The position numbers were made by a program, and so were the translations under genes. A stretch of DNA of 64,000 nt from Eutreptiella sp. 'Long Island Sound 2002' (lineage: Eukaryota; Euglenozoa; Euglenophyceae; Eutreptiales; Eutreptiaceae), in NCBI GenBank assembly GCA_964036045.1, contig OZ038381.1:112580922-112644921 (forward strand). The letters are read 5' to 3'. The notes beneath the pieces are model-generated. The model saw only the letters and a program-made list of their open reading frames with translations. It had not been told where the DNA came from and ran no database searches. Below are positions 12,601 to 24,600 of this stretch, piece by piece (position 1 is the stretch's first letter; each line of letters begins with the position of its first letter).

Positions 12601-15600
12601 GCCGACCGCAGACTTTTTCGTCGCCGGTTCGAACCCCGGTCAGGCGAAAATGGCGGCGGCGCCGCCGATGACAATCGACTGGTGAGGATTCGAACCGCCG
12701 ACCAAAAGGCATGCAGACAGTTGTGTTACCATTCGACCGTGGTTTGTTGCTACAGTGCTGCGCATCCCCACTGCTTGGAGCCTTTTGACCACAAATATCA
12801 TGCCTTGGGATGATATGTGGGATGATAACCTTGGGTTATTCTACGCGAATGACCCCCAAAAAGGAGGGTATACGACGCCCGCACCTGTGCTTGATCTGGC
12901 AACCTCTGTTCGAGGTGATTGGTACTTTACCAAGGGTTCTGTCACAGGAGCCCCATTGCCAGACCCCCCCCCCCTCCTTCGGGGGGCTCCCACGACCCCC
13001 CCCCCCCCGCGCAAGCCAATTTTTCCCCTGGCCTTGTCCATTTCAACAATCACAGTGAAGCCCAACGCAGAGGCATGCAGTACATACGGAAAAAGATTCT
13101 GCTGGACTTGTTCACCAACTGGTGATGCACTAATCTCAGCCCTACAACCCATCCCCTCATGTCTGAAGTGTGGGGTAGTGCCATAGGGGCAGTATCAAGG
13201 TCTAGCGCCCAATGTAATGCCTGTACACAGAGGTCCACATGTCATTAGATCACTATAATTCCCTGGGACAAGGGGGTGCACCAATCGTACCGATATTCCC
13301 AGCAGTCAATCACAATACCTATCTTGTGCACACACACTGAACATACTTGGGATGGAATACCACCACCGTACACAAAGCTGTATAGGTGGTGACAAGGCAC
13401 CAGCTGTACAGCTAATGTTTAAACGTTCAACCAGTCACTGATATCTAGGTAGCAACAAGCAATAAGCAACAAGCAAAAACAGGTAGGCAGGCAAGCAACA
13501 CTCCTGCTTTCCGTTTTGACAATTTCTCCATCCCATCACTTCAACCCTACTTTAGACATCTTTTGCATTAACACATGGTGTTTGCAAATCCAGAGTTGGA
13601 GCCCCCAAGTGACTGGTGGCGGCCCTGGCCGTGGGCACCAAGTTGGGAGGTGTCCTCCAACATCTGCGCAGTTTTGGGCCAAAATTTGTAGCCCCCCCCC
13701 AAAAAAAAAATACTAAAACCCATTCAAAAAAGCTTGGCAACGGAAAACATGCGGCATCTGTTGCAACCAGCTAGATTTGCTCGTGTCAAAAAATCTTTCG
13801 TGGCTTCCAATCCCAAGAGATGTTTGAGAGATGAGCCAAAAATGCCCATAGGGACTTTGGGAGGGCCAATCCAGGTCACAACGGGCACAAAACCGGCGAA
13901 GAACACTCGTTTAGGTCACAACGGGCACAAAACTGGCTAAGAAGACTCGTTTGGGCATCCCAAGTGGTTTGCGAACAACCTTGTGAGAAACCATTTGTGA
14001 CCCCTGATGGTCCCCCCATGGAAAAATTTTGCCGGGCTTCATGTGGTTGTATGGCATAGCCTAGCGTACGTCACTGCGGGGCCAAGGCATCTACTTGGAC
14101 ATTCTTAAAGGGTGAAAACCACATATAGTGGGGTGTTGCGGGTGGACTAGGTGCCCGCAGAACAGGATTTTCAGCCACATTGCCCGAGATATGGCCCAAT
14201 CCTGGTTTGGGGCTGTTTGTAGGCAAACAATGCCGATCCTTGGCCATACTGGGGCATTTTGGGGTTGTTTCTCCGACATATTGTACATGTGGCCTTCAAT
14301 AAAGGGTTCTTTGCCACAAGCAAACCAAGCTAGGTGCTGCATAGGCACATTCCCTTCATTTAGTCGGGTTGACGAGGTCTACGGGCTATTTTGGGCAAAA
14401 ATGTGGCTATGTTGGGCCCAAACTTGCACAAATTTGGGAAACCACCTCCCAACTTGCGGTTGGCACCCGTGCTGCCACTGGTGAGTTTCTGGCTCAAACT
14501 TGGGAAGGGCCCTATGTAGGTCTAAGCCACCAGATTTGCAAGTGCTAGGCCACTACAAGACAGCCATTCACAAATGGATTGGTGAAATGTTGCTTGCTTG
14601 TTGCCAAAACAAGGACACTTGGGGAGCGCTTCTTGCGCACTGCAAGCACCGCAGGGTAAGGGTAGTACATTTAGTGTACACTGTTGAGAAAAAATACAAA
14701 AGAAGAAAAGAGTTCCATGCACATGCATCCAATGAAGTCACGAGATATGCTCCTCACCATTCATCCACAACTTTGTGAACGGGTAACCACACACAATCCA
14801 AATGTACAACGGGGCAAACGGATGCTCTCCACGGCCCTCAATGAATGAGTGCCCATTAGTTTACTAGGTTTGTAGGTTGGGTGATCCCTGTTCTTTAGAT
14901 ATGGCATAATACCATGCTTTCTTCCCGGGAAACCAAATCGAGTAGGATCACCTCCCCCTCCTTGAGGCCTTTGAGCTGGGGCTGGCTTTCTTTCAAGATG
15001 TCCGCGTCGCTTCGCACGCCGCAAGCAAGTGCACCATCATAAACCCCGCCTTTTCGGGGGTCCCCAAAGCGGGAACGACTCAAAGTGGACACATGACCTG
15101 CTCCCTGTAGAGACCTATGTTAAAACCAATATTTTTAATATTCGGTCAAAAATTAATGCGTTAATCCAAAATTGACCCTTTTCGGGGGGTTGAGGGGTTT
15201 AGACGGGAAAAACTCTACCCCCATGGGGTGCCTTACAGGATCGGGTGTCATTTTCACCCGGGGTTAGGGGGAGTCTCACCGGTTTCCTTGCGAAAAAATA
15301 TTAAAACGGTCCTCGGGATGAATTTTTGATTTCAATGTTTTAATTAATTTTTGAAATATCAAACATTAATGAGTCTCGGGCATTAATATTAAGCTGCGAA
15401 AATTAATACATTGCCGCATATATTAACCTCCACTTCAAATGCACAACAACAAGCCCCACACACTAGGGGGCATGCATGATTCTTGTGCCTTACGAAAGTG
15501 GATGCCCCCCCCCTTTTCTGCACACACACACAAAATGAGGTTGCCACCCCCACACACCCGTCCCCCCCCACACACATCCCTCCCTGATCCATCTTCTTTC

Positions 15601-18600
15601 CTCCCCTTGCCCTTGGGGTTTGGGTTTTGGAGGGTATGCCCCTTTCTTTTTGCAGGTTTTTTGGTGATTTTCGTCAAAACATTTTTGCGGGCACAACCAA
15701 TCAAAAAAGCTTGGAGGTATGTGTGTCTTGGTGTGTGTGTGTGTGTGTTTGTGCGTGTGTGGGTGTGTACATGTGCATTGTGGCTCGGTTGTAGGGTGTA
15801 GATTGCCCCAAAGCAGATAAAGCGGCTAGTTCACGCTTTGTTTGCAATGCCACCTGTCGGCCCAAATTTCAGCCACCACAAAGCGAGGGTGCAGGCCGTG
15901 GGCTGGTTCCCCCTGGGGACCAGGAAACAGGGGAGCAGAACTTTTGCTGCCCCCACCCCCCCCCCCAACAGAAATGGGGCCGGACCGAAAGCAGGCCCAG
16001 CACCCCCCCCCCCCCCCAGCATGCCCTCGCACCCTCACTGCAGGCACATGGTGATCGAGGTCCCTCAGGGAGCGGACGCCGAGCGACGAGTATGTTGGGA
16101 TCTGGGACCCACATGGTAACCCAGCAGGTGGTCCTCCTCTCCCACACAAGTGAACAGGTGGACCCATCCACCACCCTACCCCCCCCCCCCCCAGCCTGCG
16201 CCCCCGACGGGAGGGGTGCACGGAGTCGGCGCCCTCAGGGCCTCAAAAGTGGAGGCTGTGAAGGGCTCACAGCTTGGGCGCTGTGGGTATCCCTTGAGCG
16301 GCCTGCCCAGGGAACCTCCAGGTGTGCACGTGCCCCTCCAACTTCATCACAGACGCCTAGGCCAGCACAGCCCCGTGCACTCCAGTGCAGTTGTGGGCGA
16401 CCCCTGGAGGCCAGACAGCCACCAGTCGACCCCTGCCCCCCCCCCCCCCTTCCTCAACGGAGAGGCCATTCGGGTGTGGTGCCCTCTGGGCCCCCTCGTC
16501 TACGCGGGCTGTAGCGCCGCAGCCAGTGCAGCCAGCACTGGTGGCACCCAGGGCAGGGAAGCACACTCTGCGCCCTGGTGCCCCTCCACCTGCCCAGGGT
16601 ACGCCCTCGGCCGTGGGAGCCGGACCCAGCCCGCGAGGCAGCACCACCTGTGCCTAAGGCAGTCAAGGGGTGCGGGTCAGACCCCAGTCGTGCCACGTAC
16701 CACCGCCTTCCCGTGCCACTAGGCAGTCGTGGAGTGGTTGGGTAGCATGTCCTTGTGACGTGGAGGTAGCGAGCCCAGGCCCACATCTCCCCCGGCGGGC
16801 TCAGAGTCAGGCTCTCCAGCCTCCCTGCCGGGGCCTGGAGCACCAGGCACACACTTCCCCGCGCCATGTGCGCCAACGCCGAACAACAATGGAGCGAGCA
16901 GGTGTGCCACAGCCCCCCCCCCCCCCGAGACACACAAGGGCACATACACACAGGCACGGCGGCATCTCCCGCCCGCGAGCGCCACCGCGGGGTCTGGGGG
17001 CGGTCAACAGTCCGGTAGGCCTTGTGACCGGACACCCGGGTACGGCCGCCCAGTCGGGTCCGGCAGGGAAGGCGGCGCGGACCGTGGGTAGGCGACCAGG
17101 CGAGGCCTTGACCCAACCCAACCCAACCCAACCCCCCTTGTAGTGTGTTGTGTGGGGATGTGGCGTCCGGGGCTGTGGTGTGTGGGTCTGTGGTGTGTGG
17201 GGACGTGGTTTCTAGGTCTGTGGTATGTGGGGCTGTGATGTGTGGGGCTGTCGTGTGTGGGGTCGTGTGTGGGGTTGTGGTGTGTGGGGGTGTGGTTTCT
17301 AGGGGTTTGGTGTGTGCGACTGTGGTTTGCGGGGCTGTGGCGTGTGGGGCTATGCTGTGTGGGGCTGTGGTGTGTGGGCATGTGGTCTCCCGGGCCCTGG
17401 TGTGTGGGACTGTGCTGTGTGGGGCTGCAGTGTACTGGGCCATGCTCTATGGGTTTGGTGTTTGGTGCTGTGGTGTGTGGGGTTGTTGCATGCGTGGGTG
17501 GGGATGCTGTGGGGGTGCATTGCGGCATTGTGATGGGTTGTAGTGCATTATGGGTGCAAAAAATAGTGCAGGAGGGACTGAGGCCCACAATTAACTTTTG
17601 CGACAATTTTTTAATTTCTTGAAGGCTAATATTGACCGTTAATTTTAATATTTCAAACCCCGGTCTGAAAATCAAATATTAAGCTGCCGATATTAATGGT
17701 GGCGGCCGAAAAATTAACTGGACACAATGGGGGCAATGTGGGGCTTTGGTGTGTGTGCTTGTGGTGTGTGGCCTTTGGATTGTCAGGCTGGGGTGTGTGG
17801 GGTCGTGGGTGTGGTGATGCAGTGTACAGGGCTAGGGTGTGTGGAGCTGTGGTGTATGCGGTTGTGTTGTGTGCGGCTGTGGTGTGTGGGGCTGTGGGGT
17901 GTGGGGCTGTGGGGTGTGGGGCAGAGGGGGGTGGGCCTGTGGTGTCTTGGGCTGCGGGGTGTGGGGATGTGGTGTGCTGGGCTATGGTGTTTGGGGATGT
18001 GGTGTCTGTGCCTGTGGGGTGTGGGGCTGTGGGGTGTGGGGCCGTGTGGTGTGGGGTTGTGGAATGTGGGGTGGTGGGGTGTGGGGCTGTGGTGTATGGG
18101 GCGGTGGGGGGGTGAGCTTGTGCGGTGTGGGTCTGCGGGGTGTGGGCGTCAAGTGTGAAGGGCTGTGGTGTGTTGGGCTGCGGGGTGTAGCTGTGGCATG
18201 CCAGGCTGTGGTGTTTGGGGCTGTGGTGCTTCGGGTTGTGGGGCTTGGGGCTGTATGGTGTGGGGCTGTGGCATGTGGGGCTGTGGAATGTGGGGCGGTG
18301 GCGTGTGGGGCTGTGGTGTGTGGAGCAGTGGGGAGTGGGCTTGTGGTGTGTGGTGTGCAGTGGTGTGGCCGCCCCTCCACGTGTTGCATGTGCGAAAAAA
18401 CCACGAAAAACCGAAAGTTAAGTTTTCGCCCCCTGGTATGAATTTTTGCATGTTAACATTATCGGGCCAAATACTAATTGATATATCAAATATTAATCTT
18501 CGCTGGCGTTAATATTAACCTACAGAAATTAACTCACTGCTTCAAATATTGACTTGAACAAAGACATGCACAACACAAAGCGAAACAGACCAGGGGGCAT

Positions 18601-21600
18601 GCATCACTGTTGTGCCACACCATTTGGGGACACGGGGGGGAGGGTTGGGGGGCCCTTGTGGGGTGGGGTGTTACATACCACGGGGACACCACACAGCACT
18701 ATAACACGCCCAACTTGGTTGGGGGGGGGGGGGTTGCTTTGGGGGGTTACAGGACCTTTTGACCCAAATCCCAAGAAACGACACTCCCACACACCACAGC
18801 CCCACACGGCACGCCCCTAAAAACCAAACCCCCACACATCACACCCCACACACAGCACAATCCCAAAGGGGGGGGGATTGGCAGTGCAAACAAAGCATGA
18901 ACTAGCCCCTTTATCAGCTTTGGGGCAATCTACGACCTACAATGTGGCCACAATGGAGACACACACACACACCCAGACACACATACCTACCAGCTTTTTT
19001 GATTGGTCCAATGATCAAAATATTTTACGTATGTCTGCAAAAGACCTGCAGAAAGAAAGGGGCATACCCTCCCAAACGTTCACCACAAGGGCAACGGGAG
19101 GACAAAAGGAGGAGGTAGGAAGGATGTGTGTGGGAGGGGATTGGTGTGTGGGGGTGCCAATATCATTGTGTGTGTGTGTGTGTGTGCACGTGCGTGTGTG
19201 TTTGTTCCCATGCCATACAAGAAAAGGTGCATTGATGCGGTATATTTTGTACGTAGAGCACACTATGGGGGAGGTAGAGGCGACAATGGGGCATCGCGAA
19301 AGTAGGTGGTCACCCAAAATGGCTAGCACACCACATAACTAGCGTGATGCCCACTAGAAGCCCTTGCGGTCATCAATGTGCAGCAAAACCTACAAAAGAA
19401 AGGGGGATTAATTTCTGCATAATTTTTTGAGGTTAATATTACATTAATTTTTCAGTCGGCGTTAATATCTGTGAGATATTAAATATTAACCTCGAGAAAT
19501 TAACACAAAAACGAAAGCGAAACGAAACGGCCGTAAGCCTGCAGGTTTTTGGACCATACTGTCGCTAGCGCGGCCATGCCCTTATCCCCGCATACGGCCA
19601 TCCCAATCACCCATAGGTAGGCGGGTGTGCGGGCCTGTGCGCCGTGGTTGAGGAGCCCAATGGATAGTTGGGTCCAACTTCCACTGGCACACAGGTAAGC
19701 ATCCCCACGGAGGAGGAAAGTGAGCGGCTGCTTCCAATCGATGATGTCCACAAGGGGTGCACGCGATTGGATGTAGCGGGCCCACGATTGCAACGGCCAC
19801 GAGCGGCCGCTTGTGGAGGGATTCACCACGGACACGGGTCGATCTAGCGTCAGCGGCTTCACCAACTCCTTCCATGTGTCCGTAGAGCGGTCACGTGAAG
19901 GGATGGGGCGGGGGGATGGGAGGCCCGTCGCGGCGGTGTGAGCCCCCCCCCCCCGGCGGGTCATGAACTCCGACACATGCCCGAATCCCGGGGGGGGGGG
20001 GGGGGGCGACCCCTCGGTTTTGGACGCCAACTACCCCCCCAACTAGCTGTCGGCCGGAGGCCCCTTGCGGGGGGGGGTGGGGGTTGGGAGGGGGGGGGGG
20101 GTTCTGGGAGGGGCGCCGGGGAGGGCGGTTCCCGGGGTGGGGGGGGTGTCGGGCACCTCGCAACTCGCAAAAAAGCGTGGATTGTGAGTCCCTATCCCCA
20201 ACTCGAGGGGCCACGCAAAAAAGTGTGGATTGTGAGTCCCTAACCCCAACTCGAGGGGCCACGCAAAAAAGCGTGGATTGTGAGTCCCTAACCCCAACTC
20301 GAGGGGCCACCCAACAAAGCGTGGATTGCGAGTCCCTAACCCCAACTTGAGGGGCCACGCAACAAATCGTGGATTGCGTCGGGAGAGCCGAAACCCCAAT
20401 TTTGGCCATTTTTGGGGCGCCGAAACCTCCGATTTTGGTCCAATTGGGACCATTGAGCCGGCCCATTTTGGTCGATTCGGGGAGCCCGAAACGGTCGATT
20501 TTGGTCAATTTGGGGGCGCCCAGATGGCGAACTTTGGTCCATTTTGGGCCGCCGAGTGACCCCAACCCAAAGGGCCACGCGACAAAGCGTGGGAAAAAGA
20601 AACAAGAAAGAAAGCAAGAACACAGTGCATTCGCCCCGGAAAGAATTAGGCGCTGCACTTGGGCCGGGGCTTTGCTCCGAATGCAATATAGGATCTTCAC
20701 TGCGCAACAAACGACATTTGTATAGCAGCCCCTCTTGCTGACCTCTGCTAGAAGCACCTCGCAACAAACGACATTTGTATAGCGCCTTGTCTCGCGATAT
20801 CGGGTGCTCAAAAGCTCCGATCAAAAATGGCTACCTCAAAATCAAAATTGCCCCCGTGGATCCTAAAGTTTTTTTTAGTGAGAATGGTGTCTGTCAATTG
20901 AGCCCTTTTCTCGAACCCCCCCATTTAACAAGTGTCTGCCCCCCGCTACTGGGGAGAAATCAATGGCTCCAATGGCTCCAATAAATGCGCCCCCTTAATG
21001 CACCCCCGAAACGCCGGCCACCAGGGGGAGGGGTTCTTGGAAATCGGATATCGTGCTTAAAACCCCCCCTAGAGCCAAATTTGAAAAAAGGGGGGGTTTC
21101 CAAAACCCCCCACGCTATAGGATTTCTGAGACCCCCCCCCCCGGCCGGCCACAATGTAAACTTTGCACCAACCTTGGCAGCATAATTGCACGAGTAAACA
21201 TTAAGCAAACCTGCTGTGATGTGTTGTGCTGGTGCTGTGCTCCACTTGTGCTCCACTGTGTTGATGCGGGAATTGTGAGAAAATGGCGATTTGCCATAGG
21301 TCCCAGTGACCCAATTCTGCCCTTGTTGGCCCTACCGGTGTAATAGGAATTTTGTTTTTGTTTTGGTGTCATGTTTGCCATAGGTTCCACCCATCATCTC
21401 CAGCAGACTCCCTCCTTTCTGAGTGCACAGTACAGTTGAATAGTGTAGTTGTGCTCGGAAGTGGTGCGGGTGTGGCGAACGGCGAACACATGCAGATGCT
21501 CGTTGTTCCAGAATTGTTCGTTTGGCATCTTGAGGCGGGCATATTAATGGGAGGGGAGAGGAACAAGAATGGTGGACATCCCTGCATGCAACATATGATG

Positions 21601-24600
21601 GGACGCCCAAACCCATACCCATTCCCACCACACCCATATCCATACCCATACCCCCCATAACCCATGCACCACTCCCTCTCCTCTAACACCCCAAACAGTG
21701 GATCAGTCCAACGAAGATAAAGAATGGTCCACAATGGCACTCCACTGCTCAGTATGCCCTACTTGAAGAGGCATTGTCTTAGCGGTGTGTCCTTTGTAGC
21801 ACCTTTCACAGCATGACACCCAGCCAGGTGGCAGTCATTTCCTGGAGGCTTCTGGATGCATGTTGGCTCCTAGAGACATGTTGCAGCAGCTCCAACCAGC
21901 CCGCTCAAGGCTCCGTGTAGGGTAAACATGGCTTCGCCCTGAGTCAACCCTTGCGGGAGCACATCATTATGGGAAATTGTGCAGCTTGGCCCTTCGAGCC
22001 TATTTCCTCCACCCCCTTATTCGGTCAGGCTTGGAGGGCCAGGCCACCCGGAGTTGCAATGGAATGCCAGCCTTATGGTCAGCATGGTCAGCATGTGTGC
22101 CGGGATTACATTGTTCTGTTTGCAATGCATTATTGGTCTAACTGTCAGTCACACCTAATTTGTGTGAAAAATGCAATCACAGAGAAACCCTCTGATTCTC
22201 TGCATAGTCATCAGCCAACAGGCTGCTATAAATTAAGGCGAGAGATTGCAAGTACTCTAATCCCCCAATTACCTATCATCTGGTGGGACAACAAGACAAA
22301 CAACACTCACTCTCACACAACAGTCACTGTGGCCTGCCGACACTACTCTGCTTCACAGGGCAGCTTGTGGAATGAAGGCGGGTGTCGGTGAATTCAAAAT
22401 AGAATCACGTCCGTACCTGAGTGCATTATACACCCCATGTCTTTTCGCCGAAATCGATGTCACGTTGTGCCCCCTCCCTGAGGCCCATGTAATGTAGGGC
22501 AAAGCACAATACCTCTGGATCTAAGCTCCACGACACCCCCAGGAGACGCATGACCTCCGTCCAATGCCGTTCACGCATGCCGCTATGGCACAGCTGCTGC
22601 AGCAGAGGCAGCAAATCCAGAAAATCATCGATATTTTTGCGCAGCTCTGCATATGCCTCCCAGCTGCGCAGCTGTCGGGGCATATGCTTGACCTGCACCT
22701 GGAATTGCAACACTTCTTCCGTCACCTTTTGATAGTCAAATTCTATCCACAAAAGGTTGGCGTAGCTGTCCATCCGTTGGATCACAGTGATGTACAAAGA
22801 GTACAACTTGTTGAGCAGCTGCAGGTCTTTCTTCGTTTTTAGCAGGTCTGGGTACCCTGGCAACAGGTTCGGAGGGGGATGTAGCGGGCGAACGGATGCG
22901 AAGGGGGGGCGGGATGCAAGGGCCCAAAGTAGCAGCGGACACGCCTGCCAAAGGGTCCCTCTGCAGTGCAACGGTCTGCAAGCACTGCTCCGGTTTTCAT
23001 GAGATTCGACAAAATGAATGATGGCAAGCGTTGATGTGGGGGCGCAGAATATTTGAAGGAAAGAAGGCCGTGTGTTGCTATCCCTCACTGGGCAGCGGCT
23101 GTCATCAACTGCCGTCACTTCATCGCCAACTGCCGTCAGCAGAACGGCGTCCCGTCGACCACTACCGCAAGCGGGGGAAGGGGGAGGGGGGGGGCTACAG
23201 CTCCCGAAGCCCCCTCCTTCAAGCGGTTCGATACCCGGTGCCATGGGGAAGCCCTCGTCATTGTGGGGCAGCCAGGGACATCATGACTTGGGCGTCACAA
23301 TGTGAAGTTGGAGTATTCAGTTGGGACTGGAATCCCATGGAACCCAATCTCCACAGCCCTGTCCCATTCGCAAGGGGTTCACGGGTTGGGGCATGGGGCA
23401 GTGCAAACCGTGTTCTGGCAGGCCAAACAAGCGCTCGCCGGCCAAGAGGGTTTGCCAGAGCTCTTCTTTCTCGTCTAACAGCCGCTGGTACTTGTGAATG
23501 CGCTGCAGCGCTACCTGCGGCTTGATTCCCTCCACCGCCGGCCCATTGAGTTGGAAATCGGAGCGGAACGCCAATATATCTACCGCAAAGCGGTGCACCG
23601 ACTGCACCAGCGCTGCCTTGAATTTGTGCTGTGCATGGCCCACGGCGGTGTCGCTGCGTTCGCTGGCAATGGCACGCAGCTGTCCCCATTTGGACTGCAA
23701 CTCTTTGATGCGGTCCTGACAGGAAAACTCGCGTGAGTCCAGGAGGTCGAGGAATGGGGGGGGGGTGGTATGCGCATTGAAGGCAGCTAAGACCCTACGC
23801 CTGGAGCCTCTCGAGAGCCCTCCTCAATCACATTGCGGGTGAAGCCCAGCGGGACCCCCCAGTAAACCACACAGCCATTACTGAAAATCCCAACATGCAC
23901 AACCCTCACTCCCTCACCCACTACTCTGTCTTGCCAGGGTCAAGGGTGGACTCCTCCTTGCTTGCCCACAGCAGCAGCAACAAGCTGGGGAGAAGCATAC
24001 TTTGGCCCATGTGCAATCTGACCAAAAGTTGTTGAAAGAAGCAATTGAAAACAAGGCTATTGGTTGAAATTTGTGACAGGTCGGGATGGACGCCTTCAAT
24101 TTGCAACAGCCATGTCTGGACACCCATTGTGTGTGCCATGTGCATAGAAACCAATTTACATAATGGGGGGGGGGGGGGCGGGAGCCCCGTGTTTTGCCAC
24201 ATTTGTGAACCCACTAACATGCATTCTTTGAGTACATCAGAGGCACCCTTTAGTGGCCCCTTGTTGACCAATAGTGCCCGGTCATGGGGTTACAAAATGG
24301 AACCCGAGGGGGCGGAGGGGGCGGGGGTCTGAAAATATTTTTTCGGAACCACTTGGGAACAGCTGGGATGGTAGCGATGCTGCAATGGGGACAGAATGGT
24401 CATCAGCCTACTTCTGTCATTGTAAACCCCAAAACTGCATTCCTAAATTACCCATTTTGAGCTACAATTGGATCAGAAATCACTCACACAAATGAACTAG
24501 TGTTTATAGCCCACTTTCATCAACACATTTCACTGCACTGAAATGAGCCAAAGGCCTTTCTTGTTTTCGATTCCATAAGCCTAAAGGGAAAACACTCCAT

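Larger units (their letters stand above)
12315..13032. repeat. Imperfect long inverted repeat around a tRNA-like pair
   Basis: The left end reads GGGGAAAATTGGCTTGCGCG; the right end carries the complement of nearly the same sequence, ending near 13032. Inward, both arms continue with TCGT-GGAGCCCC, a C run and GGCTCC-TGTGAC, and then diverge. The centre (12645-12676) is the palindromic GGCGGCGGCGCCGCCG. No clear target duplication was found. Confidence 0.65.
12151..22512 (-). other. Giant dynein intron C-D (10.36 kb) packed with repeats
   Basis: The intron joins DPE (exon C) to VFTMGHLLK (exon D) in phase 0, with a gtattg donor and a ctctgaag acceptor. It holds an inverted pair of tRNA-like sequences, AT-rich blocks, inverted arms, a LINE deletion derivative, a minisatellite, a 48-bp tandem repeat and many G/C homopolymers, listed separately. 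Its open reading frames are products of these repeats. Confidence 0.85.

Noticed and set aside
12578-12740. Functional tRNA genes
   Set aside because: Acceptor stems do not pair and the anticodon arms are malformed on both strands.
17145-18441. Long open frames reading repeated VCGAV, CGVWG or PHTTA peptides
   Set aside because: They are translations of the 15-bp minisatellite, whose period is a multiple of three. All frames on both strands stay open for that reason.
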